Source: Lachnospiraceae bacterium (GTDB lineage Bacteria; Bacillota; Clostridia; Lachnospirales; Lachnospiraceae). Taken from it: a DNA stretch of 46,173 bases. Location of the stretch: contig JAJQDT010000161.1 in assembly GCA_021202075.1 (NCBI GenBank), forward strand, positions 29,419 through 75,591. The letters are read 5' to 3'. Shown in pieces: positions 32,371 to 41,275 of this stretch. The notes below the pieces were generated by a model. It had not been told where the DNA came from. It saw only the letters and a program-made list of their open reading frames with translations, and did no database searches. The position numbers and the translations under genes were made by a program. The stretch's first letter is position 1, and each line of letters opens with the position of its first letter.

Positions 32371-33825
32371 TTAAAATCCGGCCTTCTTTTTCAATTCTTT
32401 GCGGATACTGATGAAGCTGTAGATAAATGCCAGAACCTCCGAGATCCACATCGCGTACCAGGTATAAGAAATCCCCAGAAAGTTTGTGAACAGCCATACC
32501 AGCGGCACCAGCACAACCAGCTGGCGGATGGCCCCGCCGACCATATTGATCACGCCATTGCCAAGGCCGGATGCAAAATAGCCGAATATGATTGTCATCG
32601 TCGCAAAGACAAAGGTCAGAGAGATAATGCGCAGGGCCGGCACACCGATCGCAAGCATCTCCTCGCTCGCCGCGAACAGCCCCAGCAGAGGGCCGGGGAT
32701 CGCAAGAAAGATAACGGTTCCGATCACTGCCAGCACGATTCCTGCAGGAACGACACACTTCCACGCCTGCCGGATTCGGTCTTTATTGCCGGAGCCGAAG
32801 TTGAATCCGACAATCGGGATCGTCGCCTGGCCAAGGCCGTTCATCGGCATCATCAGGAAATTCTGCAACTTGTAGTAAACACCGAAAAACGCAACCGCTG
32901 TTGTGGATACCGTCATCAGCACCGCGTTCACAGCAAACGTCATCACACTGCCGATCGCCTGCATCACAATCGTCGGCATTCCGACGCGGTAAATCGCCTT
33001 CACATCATCCATGTTAAAATGATAACCTTTGAAATGTACATGAATGACCGGATTCTTCGTCTTATTCAGCACCAGTGCCACAACTGCGCCGGTGCACTGT
33101 CCGATGACGGTAGCAATCGCCGCACCGCGGATGCCCATTTCCGGACAGCCCAGCAGGCCAAAGATCATAATCGGATCCAGAATGATATTAATGATCGCGC
33201 CGGAGATCAGCGAAACCATGCTCAAAATTGTGTCGCCGACCGCCTGCAAAAGCCTCTGTCCGTAGGTCTGAATAAAAGTGCCATAACAGAAGATCACACA
33301 TACCTGCATATACTGAATGCAGAGCTCCTTCAGTTCGGGATCACTGGTCATCAGGCCGGCAATCGGTTTTGAAAAAAAGATTCCGACCAGTGAAAATACA
33401 AGTGCTGACGCAATGTTCAGAATCAGGCCTGTCGTGGCCGCCCGACAGGCATCCTCATTTTTCTTCGCGCCGACATACCGGGACAAAAGCGAGTTCAGAC
33501 CCACGTTTGTGCCGACGCCAACAGCAATCATCAAAAACTGGATCGCGTAGACCAGTGACGTAGCTGTCAGCGCCTGTTCCGAATAGCGGGATACAAAAAT
33601 ACTGTCCACGATATTATAAAGTGACTGCACCAGCAAGGACAGCATCAGAGGAATCGACATCGTCAAAAGCAGCGTATTCATTGGCATAACGGCCATTTTA
33701 TTCTGTCCCGCCGCATCCTTTTTAGCCGCAGACTGTCCGTTCCCTGCTCCCGCATTCGGCGTCTGCCTGGATGTTTTCATAGTAGCATTTCCTTTCTGTC
33801 CTGATTTATTCTTTCCCATTCTCAT
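32371..33825 (-). CDS. MATE-family efflux transporter
   Basis: 484 aa with about 12 hydrophobic segments from residue 50 on; LYNIVDSIFVSRYSEQALTA and a second, internal-repeat copy of the fold (GMPTIVMQAIGSVMTFAVNA) are typical of the MATE group of the MOP superfamily. The first ~45 residues are a Lys/Gly/Ala-rich tail. AAGGAGAG precedes two close ATGs (33825, 33819) and AAAGGAA precedes a third (MKTSRQ), so the start is uncertain. The flavodiiron-like gene follows after 51 nt, probably in the same transcript. Likely Na+- or H+-driven export of organic cations or drugs. Confidence 0.9.
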   Translation of the reverse strand: MRMGKNKSGQKGNATMKTSRQTPNAGAGNGQSAAKKDAAGQNKMAVMPMNTLLLTMSIPLMLSLLVQSLYNIVDSIFVSRYSEQALTATSLVYAIQFLMIAVGVGTNVGLNSLLSRYVGAKKNEDACRAATTGLILNIASALVFSLVGIFFSKPIAGLMTSDPELKELCIQYMQVCVIFCYGTFIQTYGQRLLQAVGDTILSMVSLISGAIINIILDPIMIFGLLGCPEMGIRGAAIATVIGQCTGAVVALVLNKTKNPVIHVHFKGYHFNMDDVKAIYRVGMPTIVMQAIGSVMTFAVNAVLMTVSTTAVAFFGVYYKLQNFLMMPMNGLGQATIPIVGFNFGSGNKDRIRQAWKCVVPAGIVLAVIGTVIFLAIPGPLLGLFAASEEMLAIGVPALRIISLTFVFATMTIIFGYFASGLGNGVINMVGGAIRQLVVLVPLVWLFTNFLGISYTWYAMWISEVLAFIYSFISIRKELKKKAGF

Positions 33826-33925
33826 TCTCTCCTTTCATAAAACCAGCGGTTCTGTTCCTGAAATCAGATTATTTCATTCAAAACCATCGGATTTCTATTG
33901 AATTCCTGAATTTAATTTTATTTTA

Positions 33926-33966
33926 CTAAAAACACCCGGAAAAACAATTCGATTTTCCCGGGTGCT
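33926..33966 (-). terminator. rho-independent terminator of trmN6
   Basis: Minus strand CACCCGG-GAAAA and TTTTT-CCGGGTG flank a short loop (stem about 33932-33945 with 33951-33964) and are followed by TTTTTAGT. Confidence 0.8.
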
Positions 33967-33994
33967 ATTCCTGTTCGGAATATTGTATTTTATA

Positions 33995-34015
33995 AAGCGA
34001 TTTTCTGTTGCGCGG
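33995..34015. repeat. short remnant of the palindromic repeat family
   Basis: aagcgattttctgttgcgcg matches 43027-43047 (two mismatches in 21 bases). The full element there is made of consecutive small hairpins; here only this edge remains. Confidence 0.45.
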
Positions 34016-34043
34016 CTTTTTCTTATCATAATAAACCCATCCG

Positions 34044-34781
34044 TCAATACCCGTAAATCTCCGTGATCTCCCGGTTGTACACGCCGGGGCAATCGTACAC
34101 GATCAGCGGCTTCTCAACGGTCATCCGGGGGCGGCCGCCGCGCACGGCCTCGATGAGGACCATGTTCGGCTCTTTATCGATGGATGGATAGACGAGCCGC
34201 ATCCGCTTCGGCTCCAGATGATACTGTGACAGAACGCGGATAATCTCGGCCAGGCGGAACGGGCGGTGCACCATGTAAAAATGCCCGCCGGGCACGAGAA
34301 GCCTGCCGGCTGCGCGGATGACGTCCTCCAGGGTACAAAGGATTTCATGGCGCGCCGCCGCCTTCTCCAGATCGGGATTGAGCAGGCCGTGGCTGCCCTG
34401 CAGATAGGGCGGGTTGGACGTGATGGTATCAAAAGAAGCCGGTGCAAACAGCGCGTCGGCTTCTCTGATATCTCCCTTTATGATGTCAATCCGTTCGGTC
34501 AGATCATTCAGCGCCACGCTGCGCGCGGCCATGTCCGCACTCGCAGCCGAAATCTCCAGCCCGGTAAAATGCCTGCCCGACGTCTTCGCGGAGAGCAGGA
34601 TCGGTATGATTCCGGTGCCCGTGCCGAGATCCAGCGCCAGGCCGTCCTCCTTTACCTGCGCAAAGCCCGAGAGCAACACCGCGTCCATTCCAAACCGGAA
34701 CAGATGCTCGCTCTGGATGATGCGCAGGCCGTTGCGGCACAGGTCGTCCAAGTGCTCGCCTGCTTTTAATTCTACTTGCAT
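34044..34781 (-). CDS. trmN6: tRNA1(Val) A37 N6-methyltransferase-type enzyme (TrmN6/YfiC/YabB)
   Basis: 245 aa. The SAM motif is DLGTGTG (51-57) and the amino-methyltransferase catalytic motif is NPPY (123-126), preceded by TITS. Length is that of the family. It modifies the adenine next to the anticodon of a tRNA; in Bacillus the homologue lies in the same holB-yaaT-yabB order. It is 159 nt downstream of ricT on the same strand and ends with a clear terminator. Confidence 0.9.
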   Translation of the reverse strand: MQVELKAGEHLDDLCRNGLRIIQSEHLFRFGMDAVLLSGFAQVKEDGLALDLGTGTGIIPILLSAKTSGRHFTGLEISAASADMAARSVALNDLTERIDIIKGDIREADALFAPASFDTITSNPPYLQGSHGLLNPDLEKAAARHEILCTLEDVIRAAGRLLVPGGHFYMVHRPFRLAEIIRVLSQYHLEPKRMRLVYPSIDKEPNMVLIEAVRGGRPRMTVEKPLIVYDCPGVYNREITEIYGY

Positions 34782-34940
34782 AGCTATCGTTTCCTTCTGT
34801 TTCCAGTCGCATGAAGCAGCTATTTCCTGCGCGTCAATGTGCCTTTCTGTGGACTACCGTCTGAAGCTAATGGGAATGCGATCACATCACATTCTTGCAA
34901 ACAAAACATAAATTAAACTGTCCGATGGATGCATCTTCGC

Positions 34941-35990
34941 TCAATGCTTCACGTTTGCGCTGCCTTTCGCTTTCTCATTCCTGCGGTCGGACGCGTCGCG
35001 GCCGTAGCGATCCCGATCCTTGCTGCCATGGTCTTTGCTTTCCCGCTCATTGCCATCTCGTTCTTTACCGTCGCGTCTGTTGTCCCGATCTTTGCCATCC
35101 CGGTTCTCGCCGGAACGGTTCACACGGGAGCGCATCGGCTCCTTGTCCTTGTTTTTCCCGGTCCGTTCTTTTTTCTTTCTCGGTCGGAACGTCAGGTCCT
35201 TGGCGTCAAATTCTTCCAGCTCTTTCTCTTCATTTTCCTCGAATATGACCTTGACCCGTTCCCGCAGGACATTGACATACTGCACCGTTCCTGTTCGCCC
35301 ATCGGCGGTCGTCACGGTATCTCCCTGCGCCGGAAGGCGGCTGTTCAAATACTCGTAGGTCTCCTCTTCATTCTTCAGGCAGCACATCAGCCTGCCGCAG
35401 ACGCCGGAAATCTTGGTCGGATTCAGAGACAGATTCTGATCCTTTGCCATCCGGATCGACACCGGGGCAAAGTCTGAAAGGTAGGAATGGCAGCAAAGCA
35501 CACGGCCGCAGATGCCGATGCCGCCCAGAAGCTTCGTCTCATCGCGCACCCCAACCTGCCGCAGCTCAATCCGCATGCGGAACACGGACGCCAGATCCTT
35601 GACCAGCTCGCGGAAATCAATCCGCCCATCCGCAGTAAAATAAAACAGGACTTTATTATTATCAAACGTGTATTCGGCGTCAATCAGCTTCATCTCCAGG
35701 CCGTGCTTCTGGATTTTCTCTCGGCAAATGCGCAGCGCATCCTTTTCTTTCTCCCGGATATACGCCACGTGCGCGTCATCCTCCGCTGTCGCCACACGGA
35801 TGACCTCTTTCAGCGGTGAGACGACCTTGTCGTCCTCCACCTCGCGCACGCCGCCGATCGCCGTGCCGTACTCTACTCCCCGCGCGGTCTCTACGATGAC
35901 GTGATTTCCCGCGTGAATCTCATACTCCTTCGGGTCAAAGTAATAGACCTTGCCGGCATTTCGAAACCGGATCCCAATAATCTTAACCAT
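34941..35990 (-). CDS. ricT: PSP1-domain protein RicT (YaaT)
   Basis: 349 aa from the ATG at 35990 (AAGGAG 7 nt upstream). The PSP1 core (residues about 60-260) has GRVLCCHSYLSDF and GVCGRLMCCLKNEEETY, whose cysteines bind [4Fe-4S] in the RicAFT complex. The C-terminal ~80 residues are an Arg/Asp/Lys-rich low-complexity tail (NRRDGKERDG type repeats), longer than in Bacillus. RicT with RicA and RicF stimulates RNase Y processing. It overlaps the end of holB by 8 nt. Confidence 0.92.
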   Translation of the reverse strand: MVKIIGIRFRNAGKVYYFDPKEYEIHAGNHVIVETARGVEYGTAIGGVREVEDDKVVSPLKEVIRVATAEDDAHVAYIREKEKDALRICREKIQKHGLEMKLIDAEYTFDNNKVLFYFTADGRIDFRELVKDLASVFRMRIELRQVGVRDETKLLGGIGICGRVLCCHSYLSDFAPVSIRMAKDQNLSLNPTKISGVCGRLMCCLKNEEETYEYLNSRLPAQGDTVTTADGRTGTVQYVNVLRERVKVIFEENEEKELEEFDAKDLTFRPRKKKERTGKNKDKEPMRSRVNRSGENRDGKDRDNRRDGKERDGNERESKDHGSKDRDRYGRDASDRRNEKAKGSANVKH

Positions 35991-37065
35991 GTATATTCTC
36001 CTTAATGACAAGGAACAGAAGCTCCATTGTCAGGTCAAAATTGACATTTGCGTTCAGACGCGCCTTCGCCGTCTCAATCGCCTTCATCACTACATCGACG
36101 CCCTCATACGAGCACGTCTGAACCGTCTCGCGGATGGTGCGCAGCTCGTCCTTAAAAATGACGCCCTCCACATCCTTCGTCGCTTTATAATATACCATAT
36201 CGCGGTACCAGAGCGCCAGAAGATCCAGATAATCTCCAATCGAGACCTTATATTCCTGTACTTCCTTTACGTAATCAATGATCGCGCTGATCTCCATCGT
36301 TCCCACGCTCCGGACCAGCCGCATCGCGGAACCCTTGATCGCGTTGAAATCCTCCGAGGAAGCCAGCCGCACCGCCTTGCCAATGTTTCCCTGCGCAAAC
36401 GCCGCGCAGATATCCGCCTGGTAGTCCGGCACCTGAATCTCCTTCATCAGATATTCCTTCACCACCTCGTCCGGCACCGGCTTCAGATTCAGCGTCACAC
36501 AGCGCGAACGGATAGTATCCAGCAGCATCCGGTCATTTGCCGTCAGCAAAAGAACAATCACATACTCCGGTGGCTCCTCGATGGTCTTGAGTATCGCATT
36601 CTGTGCCTGCACCGTCATCTTCTCCGCGTCATTGATAATGTAAATCTTGTATTTGCCATTGTACGGGCGGATCTGTGCGTCGCCGACCAGCTGGTCGCGC
36701 ACATCCTTCACACCGATGCTGGCCGGCTTCTCATGCTGCAGATAAATAATATCCGGATGGTTGCCGCTCATTGCCTGTCTGCAGGAATGGCACTCCCCGC
36801 AGGGGGTGATAGCTTCCGCGCTGTGCATGTCCGTACCGTCCGGATGCCCGAAGTCAGAATCTCCGCTCATCACTTCGGTATCATTCGACGGTATATGCAC
36901 CCGCTCACACTGCAGCGTCTGGGCAAACGCCTTCGCGAGCTTATTTTTCCCCGTACCTTTTTCTCCGTTAAACAGGTAAGCATGGCTCACCTTACCGGAG
37001 CGGATAGCCTGCTCCAGATGCGCCACCTCTTTTTTATGTCCAAGTATCTCGTCAAATCCTGCCAT
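35983..37065 (-). CDS. holB: DNA polymerase III delta' subunit with an extra loop near the zinc site
   Basis: 360 aa from the ATG at 37065 (AGGGGAGG upstream). AAA+ clamp-loader fold: GEKGTGKNK (34-42) in place of a classical Walker A, zinc cysteines Cys53, 89, 92 and 95, and NAILKTIEEPPEYV and IRSRC sensor motifs. The usual gap between the first zinc Cys and the PCGEC triad is about ten residues. Here it is 36 (residues 54-88), rich in Asp/Ser/His. It acts in loading the sliding clamp. Translationally linked to ricT. Confidence 0.9.
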   Translation of the reverse strand: MAGFDEILGHKKEVAHLEQAIRSGKVSHAYLFNGEKGTGKNKLAKAFAQTLQCERVHIPSNDTEVMSGDSDFGHPDGTDMHSAEAITPCGECHSCRQAMSGNHPDIIYLQHEKPASIGVKDVRDQLVGDAQIRPYNGKYKIYIINDAEKMTVQAQNAILKTIEEPPEYVIVLLLTANDRMLLDTIRSRCVTLNLKPVPDEVVKEYLMKEIQVPDYQADICAAFAQGNIGKAVRLASSEDFNAIKGSAMRLVRSVGTMEISAIIDYVKEVQEYKVSIGDYLDLLALWYRDMVYYKATKDVEGVIFKDELRTIRETVQTCSYEGVDVVMKAIETAKARLNANVNFDLTMELLFLVIKENIHG

Positions 37066-37169
37066 TTCATCCTCCCCTGTGCCCGGCAGCCCGTACGTAA
37101 TTCCATGTGCATTCTGCCTGTTTCGACGATAGCACAATGCAAAAATCCCCGGTGCAGCCCACCATTACC

Positions 37170-37349
37170 CTATGCTTTTTTTCTGCGGTTCCTCTGAACC
37201 ACAGAGCACCGAAACGCTTTCCTCATAGCCGGGGACAGCTCCGGGCAGTCTTCGTCAAAAACAATGGGATGGTTTTTTGCTTCCTCGACCTCTCTTAATT
37301 GTTCTTTCGTAGGTTTTTTCCCATTTTCAATAATATATGTTCTGGTCAT
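37170..37349 (-). CDS. BrnA-like antitoxin
   Basis: 59 aa from the ATG at 37349 (AAGGAG 8 nt upstream). PIVFDEDCPELSPAMRKAF is the motif seen in antitoxins encoded after BrnT-family toxins in Clostridia. Basic C-terminus (QRNRRKK) suggests DNA or toxin contact. Its start lies inside the toxin gene (23-nt overlap), so the pair is translationally coupled. Confidence 0.8.
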   Translation of the reverse strand: MTRTYIIENGKKPTKEQLREVEEAKNHPIVFDEDCPELSPAMRKAFRCSVVQRNRRKKA

Positions 37350-37605
37350 AGTATAGCTCCTTTTCTGCATTGGTCGCGAGTCTGGCTGAAATCAGCCGGA
37401 TGGATTCCTTCTTCTCCGTAAACACAACAAAAAGAATATCTCCAACCCTGCCAATCGCAATATACCTTTCCTCATCAATGCTATGCTCAAAATCATACAT
37501 CTCGATATAATTCGGGTCTTCAAATACATGAGCCGCCGTCTCAAATGAGATTTTGTGCTTTTCTTTGTTGATCAGATTTTTCTCCTCATCCCACTCAAAT
37601 TTCAT
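37327..37605 (-). CDS. brnT: BrnT-family ribonuclease toxin
   Basis: 92 aa: FEWDEEKNLINKEKHKISFE near the start, then DERYIAIGRVGDILFVVFTEK and IRLISARLAT, the BrnT fold of RelE-like type II toxins that cleave mRNA. The ATG is 12 nt from its Shine-Dalgarno AAGGAG, because an out-of-frame five-codon ORF (37595-37612) takes the optimal spacing. This may hold toxin translation low. The antitoxin follows, overlapping. Confidence 0.88.
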   Translation of the reverse strand: MKFEWDEEKNLINKEKHKISFETAAHVFEDPNYIEMYDFEHSIDEERYIAIGRVGDILFVVFTEKKESIRLISARLATNAEKELYYDQNIYY

Positions 37606-37612
37606 AGCTCAT
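37595..37612 (-). promoter_or_regulatory. five-codon leader ORF overlapping the brnT start
   Basis: Minus strand ATGAGCTATGAAATTTGA codes for MSYEI and stops inside the brnT start region. AAGGAG sits 5 nt before its ATG, better placed than for the toxin ATG at 37605. It suggests that brnT translation depends on reinitiation or inefficient initiation. Confidence 0.4.
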
Positions 37613-37656
37613 ATTTACTCCTTTTACAAATAGCGTATCACACAAACAAGGATTCG

Positions 37657-38289
37657 TCAATGCATATCCATCCGGGAAAATTCCGCATTTTCGCCCCAAG
37701 ACAGCTCCGAACGGATATACTCTGCTATCTTCTCCAGGCAGATTTCCCGGTCGCCATCGTTCAAAAATCGCTTCGTAATGCCGACCTGAACCACGTTTTC
37801 CTCGGAAAAATCCTCCTGATCCGCGAGAAACCTCCGGCACATCTCCGAGTAGTCCGGCACGGGCTGCTTCCCTTCGCGCTTCATGGAGCGCTCCAGGCGC
37901 AGGCGGTCATTTACCTCAATATAGAGCGGAACCACACGTTCCGCACCGTAATAGTCCCGGATCTTTTCATAGGAAACGAGCGTACCGAGCGCCAGATAAC
38001 TGAAATGCTCCAGATCCACCGCTTCGCTGTCCGCCGTAAAATAATACCAGATGCCCTGCACCGTGTCGTAGGAGCGCAGCTCAATCACCTTTCCGGCCCT
38101 GCGCAGCCGGTCAAGCTCCTCCATCGTCACAAAATGATACTGAATCCCATCTGTTTCTTTTGCGCGGATCGGGCGCGTGGTATACATGATCAGCGGACGC
38201 AGCCCCAGCTCATTCCGGGAAAGAAGCCCCTCATAAAGCGTATCCTTCCCGGAAGCACTCTTTCCCATAATATAAAAGATTTTTCCCAT
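37657..38289 (-). CDS. guanylate-kinase-like P-loop protein
   Basis: 210 aa from the ATG at 38289. P-loop GKSASGKDT (9-17), then MYTTRPIRAKETDGIQYHF, which is the GMP-binding segment of guanylate kinases in altered form, and YLALGTLVSYEKIRDYYG. Length and motifs fit a divergent Gmk-like protein found downstream of the decarboxylase in Lachnospiraceae. The main Gmk of the cell is probably elsewhere. The Shine-Dalgarno GAGGAGG is rather far (12 nt), so the start is less sure. Confidence 0.8.
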   Translation of the reverse strand: MGKIFYIMGKSASGKDTLYEGLLSRNELGLRPLIMYTTRPIRAKETDGIQYHFVTMEELDRLRRAGKVIELRSYDTVQGIWYYFTADSEAVDLEHFSYLALGTLVSYEKIRDYYGAERVVPLYIEVNDRLRLERSMKREGKQPVPDYSEMCRRFLADQEDFSEENVVQVGITKRFLNDGDREICLEKIAEYIRSELSWGENAEFSRMDMH

Positions 38290-38517
38290 TCCGGCTTCAT
38301 CCTCCTCGCTCCGCTGCCTAAGAACTGTCGTGAATTTTCCCATCCTTCCTGCGCCAGCTCCCTGTCTTTTATCACAAACCGGCATGCATAAATTCCATCA
38401 ATATAGCCGCCTGCCGTCCCGCGTCGATTCCTGCATCGGCTGCATAAGAACAGGAACGCTGCATATCTGTCTCCTGCTTGCGGTTTTCCCATTTCTAATC
38501 GGCTGCTATACAATCAA

Positions 38518-38544
38518 CAGCCTGACATTGCTTAAACGGTCAGG
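38518..38544 (-). terminator. hairpin overlapping the decarboxylase stop codon
   Basis: GCCTGAC and GTCAGGC flank a 12-nt loop that contains the TAA stop. It is followed on the minus strand by TGTTGATTGT, a weak U tract. It may separate the decarboxylase from the kinase-like gene. Confidence 0.45.
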
Positions 38545-40169
38545 CAGAGCAATGTTCTTACACTATAATCCGCCAGCCCCTGCACCTGCAGACCCATGGC
38601 CTGATACCGCGCAAGCAGATCCGGCAGCCTATCCGGCACACGCTCTCCCGGAACCAGAAGCGGAATCCCCGGCGGATAAAGATAGACTGCCTCCGCCGCC
38701 ACCCGTCCCGGGCTTTGCTCCAGGGGAACCGGCTCCCGCGGCAAACCGTCCGCCTCCGTCATCGTCATAACCGGTTCGGGATGCGAAAAGCCCGCCTTTT
38801 TTGCAGTCATTGCCTCCATGGCGGTATCCTGCAATTGTTGACCATCTGAAATGAATTCCCAAATGTTTGCATCAGAATCGCGGCGTCTTTCACACAGCCG
38901 CGCGTCGATTTCCAGCAGCGCCCTCTCCAGACGGTCAAAGCCCTCCTGCGTATCTGCTGCCGTCAGGATGGCAGTGATCGAATGCTCTGATGCCATTTCT
39001 ACTTCCAGATGATAGCATGTTCGCAGGATTTGGGCAAGTCCCACACCGGTTATATGATTATTCGCAATCCCGTCCGCGGTTCCATCAGTTGTATCATCAA
39101 CCAAGGGATCCGCGTCCTCACCGACAGCATCCTCCGTCGATATCAATATCTTAGACCGGTCAAATGCAAACGCGTTCAGCTCCGGCTCCTCCCCGCTCAC
39201 AAGATGCAGCACCATCATCTTGCCAAGCGACCGGCGCAGAGCTTCCAGCCGCCGCACAAAATCATCAAATAATTCCTGCCGCCGTGACTCCATCAGCCGG
39301 ACACACTCATCTATGGACGCCATCAGAACATAGCTGGGGCTGCTGCTCTGGTAAACACCCAGGAAAAAGCGCAGGCGATCCCGGTCGATCCGGCTGCCCT
39401 TCACATGGAGAAGCGCCGTCTGTGTCAGAGAAGGCATCGTTTTATGTAAACTGTTAATCACAAGATCCGCGCCGAGGGAAAGCGCCGAATCCGGGAAATA
39501 CGAATGCATCGCAAAGTGAGCGCCATGCGCCTCATCCACGATCAAAATCGCTCCCGCCTGATGCACCTCCTCTGCGATAGCCCGGATGTCAGAGACCACG
39601 CCGTCGTAGGTCGGGGATGTGATGAGCACCGCAGCAATCCGCTCCCTGCGCGCACCGCCGCCGGATCCTTGCACGAAATCCGCTTCTGCACAGTTCCTCA
39701 CTGCACGAGAAGCCTGCGAACAGGAATCATCGTTCCTCAATGCCTCGCGCACCTGCTCCGGCCGAATGCTCCCGTAAATCCCGCGCCGTGCATCCAGATC
39801 CGGGTAGAGCCAGGTGACACGCAGTCCATTGATCAGCGCCGCGTGAAAGGCCGATTTGTGGCTGTTGCGCGCCATCAGAATCCTTCCTCCGCGCGGCACG
39901 GCTGCCGACACCGCGGCAAGAATACCGCCGGTACTCCCATTGACCAGAAAGTGCGTCTCATCCGCGCCGTACAGTCCGGCCGCCCGTTCCTGCGCTTCCT
40001 TTAAAATCCCTTCCGGATGGTGCAGATTATCAAACCCATCTATTTCCGTAATGTCCATCTCATAAGGGCGCTCAAAAAACTGCATCTGCCTTTTGTGCCC
40101 CGGCATATGCAGAGGATAGGCATCGGACTTCGTATATTCAGTTAACTGATCCAGCAGATATTTTTTCAT
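38532..40169 (-). CDS. PLP-dependent Orn/Lys/Arg decarboxylase-family enzyme with two extra loops
   Basis: 545 aa from the ATG at 40169; a longer frame to 40223 lacks an RBS. LHMPGHKRQMQFF near the start, TGGILAAVSA, the PLP-site DEAHGAHF and SLHKTMPSLTQTALLH (Schiff-base lysine) identify the fold-type I decarboxylase family. Two stretches look inserted: residues about 143-171 (Ser/Ala/Arg/Gly-rich, before AAVLITSPTYDG) and about 343-378 (Asp/Thr-rich, after STEDAVG). Product is probably a polyamine such as cadaverine, putrescine or agmatine. Upstream neighbour of the kinase-like and holB genes, as often in Firmicutes. Confidence 0.9.
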   Translation of the reverse strand: MKKYLLDQLTEYTKSDAYPLHMPGHKRQMQFFERPYEMDITEIDGFDNLHHPEGILKEAQERAAGLYGADETHFLVNGSTGGILAAVSAAVPRGGRILMARNSHKSAFHAALINGLRVTWLYPDLDARRGIYGSIRPEQVREALRNDDSCSQASRAVRNCAEADFVQGSGGGARRERIAAVLITSPTYDGVVSDIRAIAEEVHQAGAILIVDEAHGAHFAMHSYFPDSALSLGADLVINSLHKTMPSLTQTALLHVKGSRIDRDRLRFFLGVYQSSSPSYVLMASIDECVRLMESRRQELFDDFVRRLEALRRSLGKMMVLHLVSGEEPELNAFAFDRSKILISTEDAVGEDADPLVDDTTDGTADGIANNHITGVGLAQILRTCYHLEVEMASEHSITAILTAADTQEGFDRLERALLEIDARLCERRRDSDANIWEFISDGQQLQDTAMEAMTAKKAGFSHPEPVMTMTEADGLPREPVPLEQSPGRVAAEAVYLYPPGIPLLVPGERVPDRLPDLLARYQAMGLQVQGLADYSVRTLLCLTV

Positions 40170-40301
40170 TTGCGCCCCATCGTTCCCGTGCCAAATGATC
40201 GGCTCATTATGCAGATTACCCATTGTTTAAAGCCAATGAGCCTGCGGCTGACTTATTTCAACTCTTACCAGTGTCTTTTCTCAGGCTTCTGCCTGTTTTC
40301 T

Positions 40302-40390
40302 ATTCACGTACCTTATCCGGATGCTCCTGGTCTCCATTCACGTACCTTATCCGGATACTCCTGATTTCCATTCACGTACCATTACTCAGA
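40302..40390. repeat. 34-bp-period tandem repeat upstream of the decarboxylase
   Basis: attcacgtaccttatccgga starts at 40302 and 40336, and a third truncated copy starts at 40370. Units differ at two to three bases. The 239-bp gap 40170-40408 holds nothing else recognisable. Confidence 0.8.
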
Positions 40391-40408
40391 CTTTTCCGAT
40401 TTAACCAG

Positions 40409-41275
40409 CTATAACAGCTCCTCCAGCTTCCCGAATCGGTATCCCATTTCCTCCCACTTTGTCAGCAGCTCATCAAGGATGGCCGCATTCGTCGAGGAGG
40501 TGTTGTGCAGCAGCACGATTGCGCCAGGATGAATGCGGCCGAGCAGCTTCTCAAAAGCTTCCTTGGCGGTCGGCTGATCGTCCTGATACCAGTCGACATA
40601 GGCCAGGCTCCAGAAAAACGTCTTATATCCGAGCTCCTGCGCCATCGCCAGATTGCTCTCGCTGTACTTGCCCTGCGGCGGGCGGTAATATTTTGTGATC
40701 TCCTGCCCGGTCGCCTCGTAAAAAAGCTGCTCCAGCTCCTCAATTTCCTGCCGGAAGGAATCCGGATCCGCAATGGCCGACATATCCGGGTGATGCGCAG
40801 TGTGATTCCCCACCGTGTGCCCTTCCTCCAGCATCCGGCGCACCAGCTCCGGATTGTCCGACACAAAATTGCCCACGACAAAAAAGGTCGCGCTGACGCT
40901 GTGCTTTTCCAGTGCCTCCAGAATTGCCGGCGTGTTTCCGTTTTCATATCCGCAGTCAAAGGTCAGGTAAAGGACCTTCTCGTCCGTATCTCCCGCGTAA
41001 TACGCATCGTATACGGCCAGCTCCTCTTTTGTGGCATTCGCCACCGGAGGTTCTCCCTCCTCCTGAAAACTCAGACCCCAGCTGCCCTCCGTGGACACGG
41101 TCGCGCTTCTTTGCTGTTCAGAAAACCGGGCCGCCATTCTTCCTGAAAAAAACGCGGCGATAAACAACACTGCCACCGCCGCTTTTTTGATTGAATTCTT
41201 TTGTACTGAACGCTCTTTTTTATTTCTCTGTTCTTTCCATTTTGCAAAAACCGAATTCACCAGGTTCTGTATCAT
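40409..41275 (-). CDS. pdaA: PdaA-like polysaccharide deacetylase, membrane-anchored
   Basis: 288 aa from the ATG at 41275; alternatives further upstream exist and the RBS (AGGTCGGCGGG) is moderate. A basic cytoplasmic stretch is followed by one transmembrane or uncleaved signal segment (about 31-46). The NodB-type domain shows TFDCGYENG (Asp107), HTAHHPD (metal His158 and His162), YRPPQGKYS (197-205) and FWSLAYVDWY, close to the delta-lactam-forming N-acetylmuramic deacetylase of spore cortex. It should act on peptidoglycan outside the membrane. Gene-level match to PdaA is strong; sporulation by this organism is inferred only. Confidence 0.85.
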   Translation of the reverse strand: MIQNLVNSVFAKWKEQRNKKERSVQKNSIKKAAVAVLFIAAFFSGRMAARFSEQQRSATVSTEGSWGLSFQEEGEPPVANATKEELAVYDAYYAGDTDEKVLYLTFDCGYENGNTPAILEALEKHSVSATFFVVGNFVSDNPELVRRMLEEGHTVGNHTAHHPDMSAIADPDSFRQEIEELEQLFYEATGQEITKYYRPPQGKYSESNLAMAQELGYKTFFWSLAYVDWYQDDQPTAKEAFEKLLGRIHPGAIVLLHNTSSTNAAILDELLTKWEEMGYRFGKLEELL

